A stretch of DNA of 64,000 bases, taken from Bacteroidia bacterium. Lineage in GTDB: Bacteria; Bacteroidota; Bacteroidia; Flavobacteriales; Schleiferiaceae. The position numbers were made by a program, and so were the translations under genes. This document shows, in pieces, positions 59,503 to 64,000 of this stretch; within the stretch, counting starts at the first letter, position 1; each line of letters begins with the position of its first letter. The notes below the pieces were generated by a model. The model was not told where the DNA came from, searched no databases, and saw only the letters and a program-made list of their open reading frames with translations. Location of the stretch: positions 60,614 to 124,613 of the forward strand of contig JAUHWL010000009.1 in the NCBI GenBank assembly GCA_030424545.1, in the 5' to 3' direction.

Positions 59503-60585
59503 TTAAGGGCTTTGTGTAAAGAGTTCTATCAATTCTCGCGCGGCCGTAAATGGGCTAATTTGATTTCTTTTTATTTCGTCTTCAAGCACGTGTAACCTCG
59601 CTTTTACCTGCAAATTAGTTTGAAAATGATTGAGTAAACTTTCTGTTATTGTTTCGCGCAACCAATAACTTGCTTGATCTTCTCTGGTTTTACTAAAAAA
59701 ACCTTTGGTTTTCATGTGGCGCTCAAAACGTTCTGCATCCTGCCATACCCCTATAATATTTTTATTTTCAAGTGCAGAACATAATTGTACAGGCACTTTC
59801 CATCCGTTTGAAGATGGGTACAGGTTAAGAGCGCGTTTAGCGTCTAATGAAGCATTTCGTGCACGAGATTCATTTTCGCCATCGGCTTTGTTTATAGCAA
59901 TACCATCGGCCATTTCCATAATGCCGCGTTTTATGCCTTGCAACTCATCGCCTGCTCCGGGCAAAAGCAAGAGCAAAAAATAATCTACCATGCTGTTTAC
60001 GGCCGTTTCACTTTGGCCCACTCCAACGGTTTCTATCATAATTATATTAAACCCTGCGGCCTCACAAAGTATGGATGTTTCTCGTGTTTTTCTGGCCACC
60101 CCTCCCAAACTACCTGCGCTTGGGCTAGGGCGAATGAAAGCTTGTTCGTGTTGGGATAGTTTTTCCATGCGGGTTTTATCGCCCAGAATACTGCCTTTGT
60201 TTTTCTCGCTGCTTGGGTCTATGGCCAACACCGCCACTTTTTTATTTTCTTGGGTAATGAGATGCAACCCAAAACTTTCTATAAAGGTGCTTTTTCCTAC
60301 ACCTGGCACACCAGTAATGCCAATACGAAGCGCATTGCCCGAATGAGGCAAACACGCATTTATTATTTCTTCTGCTAGTTTTTGATGGTCTGGTTTGGTG
60401 CTTTCTACAAGGGTAATGGCTCTGCTTAAAATGCTTATATCGCCTCCCAAAATACCAGCTATGTAATTTTTAGCCGACAAGTGTTTCCCTGTTTTTGCGT
60501 TGATGCGCAAATTAGGGTTTAGGGCTCCTGCCCCCTCTACTCCGGGCATTACATGTAAAGCTGATTTATTTTTTTTTCGCATCAT
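59503..60585 (-). CDS. meaB: Methylmalonyl-CoA mutase-associated GTPase MeaB (ArgK/LAO family)
   Basis: G3E-family GTPase that loads and protects adenosylcobalamin on methylmalonyl-CoA mutase. The P-loop is ITGVPGVGKSTFIESFG, followed by AIDPSSEKNKGSILGDKTRM, MIETVGVGQSETAV and NKADGENES. I choose the ATG at 60585 (MRKKNKSAL); an earlier one is at 60618, inside the upstream gene. It overlaps the dehydrogenase gene by 20 bases. No mutase gene is in the window. Confidence 0.9.
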   Translation of the reverse strand: MMRKKNKSALHVMPGVEGAGALNPNLRINAKTGKHLSAKNYIAGILGGDISILSRAITLVESTKPDHQKLAEEIINACLPHSGNALRIGITGVPGVGKSTFIESFGLHLITQENKKVAVLAIDPSSEKNKGSILGDKTRMEKLSQHEQAFIRPSPSAGSLGGVARKTRETSILCEAAGFNIIMIETVGVGQSETAVNSMVDYFLLLLLPGAGDELQGIKRGIMEMADGIAINKADGENESRARNASLDAKRALNLYPSSNGWKVPVQLCSALENKNIIGVWQDAERFERHMKTKGFFSKTREDQASYWLRETITESLLNHFQTNLQVKARLHVLEDEIKRNQISPFTAARELIELFTQSP

Positions 60586-61786
60586 AAACTCCGTCAACAT
60601 AATTTTGAAGGTACGCAAAATGCGGGGTTAACTTTCCATCTTTCGTTTCGCTAGCACGCCAAATTATTTCATCTTTATCATCATTTACCAAAGAGGGAAA
60701 AACGTTTTCTAATAAATCGTTCCCAAAATTTACAGAAGAATCTCGTGGCAATTCGCAAGGCAAATTATCTACAGCCATAACACCAATGCTATTTTTTTGG
60801 CCAAATTCCACTTCTATTTCGCGCTTTGCATCATAGCCGTAAAACGGATTTGCTATTGTGCTCGGTCTTAGTGTACTCGCCACAGGCCCATCAATATCGC
60901 AACTGATGTCTGCTACAAACTTTAAGTTAAATTCTGGGTGACGAGCGTCTTCTCTGGTAAATATAAATGGTGCTTTAGAATCCCAATAATGACAAGCAAT
61001 ATATATATCTGCTTGTTTGGCAAAGTTCATAAAGGTAGAATGGTGCCCAATGGGGTCTTTATAAAATGCTTCTTGATTAAATGGCTTGCCATCATCCCTA
61101 GCGTTGTACTCATCAACAGAAATATCGGTAAATACAGGGGTATCAAAATTCTTTTCTAAAAACTCTTTTGGCTCAACTTGCGTAAAACCAGCCTTGTGAA
61201 GTGTTTCAATAGCACCACCAGCCACTCTACCCTTGCCTGTTAAAACAATTTTAGGGTTGCTGGCAAAGTTTTTATGCATCAACTCTTTGTCCATTTCTAC
61301 TCGGTCATGGCATTGGTGCGCAGGCCTCAGCGTAAATGGCTCGTTAAGTTGCGCCCAACCCCGAAGTGCATTATATGCACCAACAACTCCGGCCCATTTG
61401 CCAAAAGCAACAATACGGTTTCCTTGTTGGTCTGTAAGCTTTTCATAATCTACCAACTGTATATTTTTCTCTATAATGGCTTTTAGCAAACCTCTGTTAT
61501 AGCTCTGCATTTTGTATGTATGAGAAAAAAAGAAAAACATTTTGTTGGGGATAAGCATAGCAATAGGCACTTCTTTAACCCCCATGATAATATCACATTG
61601 GGACAAATCATCAACTACAGAAATGCCAACGGCTCTATATTCATCATCTGTAAAAGCCCTGATTTCACTTTTTTGTACAACCACATCAATACCAAACGTT
61701 TGTTTTAATAATACACATTGCTTGGGCGATAACGGTACACGTTTGTCGGGCGGATTTTTACCTTCTTTTATTATGCCTATTTGCAT
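60566..61786 (-). CDS. Saccharopine/alanine dehydrogenase-like oxidoreductase
   Basis: 406 residues. The N-terminal domain reads IGIIKEGKNPPDKRVPLSPKQ and KSEIRAFTDDEY, as in alanine dehydrogenase and fungal saccharopine dehydrogenase (lysine-forming). The NAD-binding part is KIVLTGKGRVAGGAIETL. The segment FVADISCDIDGPVASTLRPSTI is typical of the LYS1-like group. The substrate is uncertain. It overlaps meaB and is probably transcribed with it. Confidence 0.8.
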   Translation of the reverse strand: MQIGIIKEGKNPPDKRVPLSPKQCVLLKQTFGIDVVVQKSEIRAFTDDEYRAVGISVVDDLSQCDIIMGVKEVPIAMLIPNKMFFFFSHTYKMQSYNRGLLKAIIEKNIQLVDYEKLTDQQGNRIVAFGKWAGVVGAYNALRGWAQLNEPFTLRPAHQCHDRVEMDKELMHKNFASNPKIVLTGKGRVAGGAIETLHKAGFTQVEPKEFLEKNFDTPVFTDISVDEYNARDDGKPFNQEAFYKDPIGHHSTFMNFAKQADIYIACHYWDSKAPFIFTREDARHPEFNLKFVADISCDIDGPVASTLRPSTIANPFYGYDAKREIEVEFGQKNSIGVMAVDNLPCELPRDSSVNFGNDLLENVFPSLVNDDKDEIIWRASETKDGKLTPHFAYLQNYVDGVYDAKKK

Positions 61787-61940
61787 TGACTGAAATTTTT
61801 AGAGATTCAAAAATAACGGTTCAAGGTTATTTTTAGTTCAATTTTTAGTAGATAGATTTTTATTTACGCACATCCGGTACGCGGTAATTTATAAAACGAA
61901 ACAATCTAGCATAATGGCCCAAAACCATAGATTTCTATTG

Positions 61941-61948
61941 TATTTTTG
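61941..61948 (+). promoter_or_regulatory. -7 promoter box of ssrA
   Basis: TATTTTTG fits the TAnnTTTG consensus and ends 14 bases before the mature tmRNA. No clear -33 TTTG is visible. Confidence 0.5.
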
Positions 61949-61962
61949 CGCACTAAACTTTT

Positions 61963-62356
61963 GGGGCTGACTGGTTTTGACAGCAAGATGAAGGTTTTAG
62001 TAAGCATGCCGAGCTGTGAAGATGTACCTCGTAAAACTGCTACTTCAACACTATAACTGGCGAAAATAATTACGCTCTTGCCGCATAATCTAGCTGTATG
62101 CAGATTTTGCTAATCGTGCACTAGGTGCACGAGTGGGACATCTCTCAAAAGCCTAAGTCAGGTGGCGTTTGATAAAGAGGTGTGGTAAAAACCGGACTAG
62201 GGTTGTAGATGCTGCGGTTACATTCCGAAATTAAGTAGCTAAGCCAAAGAATGGGTGCTCTTTCTCGCGCTTTGGTCGAAAATTAAAAAGGAGATAAGCA
62301 TGTAGAAAGCTAAGGGTTTCCTTGTTTGGACCGGGGTTCGACTCCCCGCAGCTCCA
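61963..62356 (+). ncRNA. ssrA: tmRNA; tag GENNYALAA
   Basis: Rescues stalled ribosomes. The tRNA-like ends pair as GGGGCTG (61963-61969) with CAGCTCC (62349-62355), and the T-loop is GGTTCGACTCC. The tag frame runs from GGC at 62059 to TAA at 62086-62088 and encodes GENNYALAA, the usual Bacteroidota tag. CCA is not encoded. tmRNA genes are frequent insertion points for genomic islands. Confidence 0.96.
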
Positions 62357-62357
62357 C

Positions 62358-62400
62358 AAAAAAGGGGTAAACAATTTTAAAATTGATTACCCCTTTTTTA
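62358..62400 (+). terminator. Terminator of ssrA
   Basis: A long stem: ggggtaa / ttacccc with an inner caatttt / aaaattg, A-rich before and T6 after. It follows tmRNA directly. The rest of 62401-62502 shows nothing recognisable. Confidence 0.85.
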
Positions 62401-62502
62401 TTTCAATCAAGTTTATGAAATAGTTTTTGCATGGCAATTACGGCTTGTTTTAAAACCACATGGCACCTAGCAAAATTTGCATCATATAAAACAGGCCACA
62501 AA

Positions 62503-62529
62503 AAAAAGACCGCGTTAAACGGCCTTTTT
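62503..62529 (-). terminator. Terminator of the SH3-domain gene
   Basis: On the minus strand AAAAAGGCCG pairs with CGGTCTTTTT (one G-U pair), followed by more T. The G-U pair forms only on the minus-strand RNA, which gives the direction. Confidence 0.65.
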
Positions 62530-62576
62530 AGTGTTGTGTTTTTTACGGAAAAGAGGGTTGTGCATCAGCTACTGGT

Positions 62577-62586
62577 GTTGTAGAGC
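62577..62586. repeat. Boundary repeat GTTGTAGAGC (inverted partner at 63243-63252)
   Basis: Reads gttgtagagc on the plus strand. The exact inverted copy gctctacaac is at 63243-63252, so the two enclose the gene at 62598-63230. Confidence 0.7.
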
Positions 62587-62597
62587 GTTTTTATTTT

Positions 62598-63230
62598 TTA
62601 TACTATCCATCCAATTAGTCTTTGGATTATTCTTCCATTTCTAACAACCCAAATTGATTCGTAATATTCACTTCCGTCTCCAAGTCTCATGCGGTAATAA
62701 ACAAATTCTTTATAGCGATATATTTTTAATTTTCCTTTAAAAACTAAATTTGAACTGGAATAGATTCCCGAAGGTAAAAATGGAGTCAACACATCCTTTG
62801 AATATTTAAAATCTTGTTGAATTGTATCAACATTCTGAACAATCTCAATTTTATCCAACTCAAATGACTCAGTCAATGGTAAATTCATTCCACCATAGAA
62901 ATTTCTATTTTCAGATTCTTTCGCTGGTTTGATATTGAAAATAAGCTCAGGAATATTTTCGGTCGGAGTTTCAAGTTTGGTAATTTCGATTATTCTGCTG
63001 TAGTGTACGAACCCAGTTTTATAATCTTCTCCGTATTCAATTGCTATCCAAATTGAGTCTTCTGAATCCGCGCTTATGAAGAAAACTTCCCCTTCTTGTA
63101 GTTTGTCAATTACTTTTCCTGAAGGACTTTCTCTGACATTCAAATAACTATCGGAGTCCGTTACAATTCCAATTTGCCCCCAGGAGTTTGTTGAGATAAT
63201 AAGTGTTATTATTAAATAAAGGTTTCTCAT
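62598..63230 (-). CDS. Secreted SH3b-domain protein
   Basis: 210 residues with a signal peptide (MRNLYLIITLIISTNSWGQ). A bacterial SH3 domain lies at about 20-85 (DSYLNVRESPSGKVIDKLQEGEVFFI, then IWIAIEYGEDYKTGFVHYSRI). The remaining 120 residues are of unknown fold. SH3b domains often bind peptidoglycan. It is enclosed by the 10-base inverted repeat GTTGTAGAGC and preceded by an attC-like palindrome, so it looks like a mobile gene cassette. Confidence 0.8.
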   Translation of the reverse strand: MRNLYLIITLIISTNSWGQIGIVTDSDSYLNVRESPSGKVIDKLQEGEVFFISADSEDSIWIAIEYGEDYKTGFVHYSRIIEITKLETPTENIPELIFNIKPAKESENRNFYGGMNLPLTESFELDKIEIVQNVDTIQQDFKYSKDVLTPFLPSGIYSSSNLVFKGKLKIYRYKEFVYYRMRLGDGSEYYESIWVVRNGRIIQRLIGWIV

Positions 63231-63245
63231 GTCTCTTTTAATGCT

Positions 63246-63376
63246 CTACAACGGCTAAATAAAATTTCGAGCGGGAGACGAAGACGAAGTCGAGTCCACC
63301 GTGACGAAATTTATGGTTAAAAATAGAGGCGCTGGGAACTGCCAAAACCCCGCTTGAATTTTATTTTTTGTTGGGC
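63246..63376 (-). repeat. attC-like imperfect palindrome, 131 bases
   Basis: On the minus strand the site opens with GCCCAAC (63370-63376), which fits the attC R'' consensus RYYYAAC, and ends with GTTGTAG (63246-63252), near GTTRRRY. Between them are arms at 63349-63366 (cccgcttgaattttattt) and 63257-63275 (aaataaaatttcgagcggg). These pair over about 18 bases with one mismatch and one extra base. The inner 73 bases are variable. This fills the gap between the two small genes. Confidence 0.55.
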
Positions 63377-63387
63377 ACAGTTTTGAT

Positions 63388-63801
63388 TTATTCATCACGG
63401 GGTATTTGAGATAAAAATGTATCAGCAATCCAACATTTATAAATTGATCTATCACCAAATTTAGGGTTGTCATTTTTTACGATAATCTGCGAAATTTCAT
63501 ATTGCCCTAAACTTGAATAGATGCCAACATCTTTTCCTATTTCCACTGACGTGCCTGGAAAAGCCGCACTGTCGGTTAGTCCATTGACCAGTCTTAAATA
63601 TCTCTTTATGTCTGCGCTGTCATTTATTATTTATAAACAGGGAACGCGATATCTAAATTCACTTGGTGGGCAAATAAATCCCAGTTCAGATTCTTCAAAT
63701 CTGTCATAGTCAGTTGGTATAACTAAGGCAAGAACGGCACCAAATATTCCACCGACCAATACAACTATCCAAAAGAATTTATTTCTTAAAATTTCTAACA
63801 C
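63388..63801 (-). pseudogene. Small membrane protein gene interrupted by an in-frame TAA
   Basis: On the minus strand, GTG at 63799-63801 opens a frame encoding MLEILRNKFFWIVVLVGGI..., with one membrane helix, that stops at TAA 63631-63633 after 56 residues. The same frame continues past the stop, without another stop, for 80 codons to 63388: NDSADIKRYLRLVNGL, AAFPGTSVEIGKDVGIYSS, YEISQIIVKNDN. This downstream part looks coding. The likeliest reading is one gene of about 137 codons with a nonsense mutation or a base error. Two separate short genes are less likely, because no good start codon follows the stop. Confidence 0.55.
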
Positions 63802-63822
63802 TCCCAGTTTGTTTCAATTGCA

Positions 63823-63888
63823 CCCCAACGTTCTGTGTATGGTGCGTATCCCGAAGGGTATGCACTATACACCTTGTGCCTGTTGCAC
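63823..63888. repeat. attC-like hairpin, 66 bases
   Basis: Outer boxes ccccaac (63823-63829) and gttgcac (63882-63888) enclose a long stem, gtgtatggtgcgtatccc (63835-63852) against gggtatgcactatacac (63856-63872), with loop gaa. Differences between the arms are mostly G-U compatible, plus one extra base. Size and layout are like a short attC site. The remaining 63891-64000 shows no gene. Confidence 0.55.
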
Positions 63889-64000
63889 AACTTTTCAAAT
63901 ATACCCGTTAGTAACTAGCCAATCAAAGTTTACCAACAAAAAGTTAAGCTTATTAACTTGTAGCAATGCAAGGCAAAAAATCGTATTCCGAAAAACTATT

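Noticed and set aside
63255..63473. 72-codon minus-strand frame
   Set aside because: It crosses the attC-like palindrome and the end of the coding-like frame at 63388-63801. Its product has low-complexity runs.
63521..63709. 62-codon plus-strand frame
   Set aside because: It is antisense to the better minus-strand frame and shows no signal or domain.

Overview
The window is chromosomal DNA from a member of the Bacteroidota, most likely class Flavobacteriia. The evidence is AT-rich DNA with almost no Shine-Dalgarno sequences, promoters of the TAnnTTTG type, two proteins with type 9 secretion (T9SS) C-terminal sorting domains, a type III glutamine synthetase, a tmRNA tag reading GENNYALAA, tRNAs without encoded CCA, and the order rpsU-xerC-hpf-tRNAs-tuf-secE-nusG-rplKAJL-rpoBC-DUF3467. 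I cannot name the genus.

Layout. 1-1901: the end of an unknown protein and two lipoproteins. 1906-5077 (minus): pyrF, prfA and purM. 5317-10121 (minus): a PorE-like OmpA/LysM envelope protein and glutamine synthetase III. 10241-13137 (minus): a Ca2+/Na+ exchanger, TatA and a secreted T9SS cargo protein. 13142-19326 (minus): topoisomerase IV subunits ParE and ParC with a small membrane protein between them, then YchF. 19512-22708 (plus): a split transketolase whose two halves flank a secreted von Willebrand A protein. 22757-32100 (mostly plus): accessory metabolism, including a P460-like cytochrome lipoprotein, a class V PLP enzyme, a TylF-like methyltransferase, an ECF sigma factor with its membrane and periplasmic partners, a class III aminotransferase, a beta-lactamase-like hydrolase and an M23 peptidase.

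32168-47243 (minus) is the gene-expression superoperon: rpsU, xerC, hpf, tRNA-Thr/Tyr/Gly/Thr, tuf, tRNA-Trp, secE, nusG, L11, L1, L10, L7/L12, RpoB, RpoC and a DUF3467 protein. 47286-61786 (minus) holds a helix-hairpin-helix protein, an alanine/glycine:cation symporter, a dTDP-4-dehydrorhamnose reductase-like enzyme, a K+ channel, a PspC protein, a DUF2851 protein, a second T9SS cargo, a YjjG nucleotidase, upp, an M16 protease, MeaB and a saccharopine/alanine dehydrogenase-like enzyme. ssrA (tmRNA) lies at 61963-62356.

Beyond ssrA the DNA changes character. Small genes on the minus strand are separated by long imperfect palindromes whose outer boxes resemble integron attC core sites. One gene there carries an in-frame stop. 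This is the most unusual part of the window. No integrase gene for it is visible; it could lie to the right, outside the window.

No CRISPR array, rRNA gene, insertion sequence or prophage was seen. No stretch longer than about 300 bases lacks a gene; the largest gaps (5078-5316, 53402-53609, 62357-62597, 63231-63387) are described among the features.
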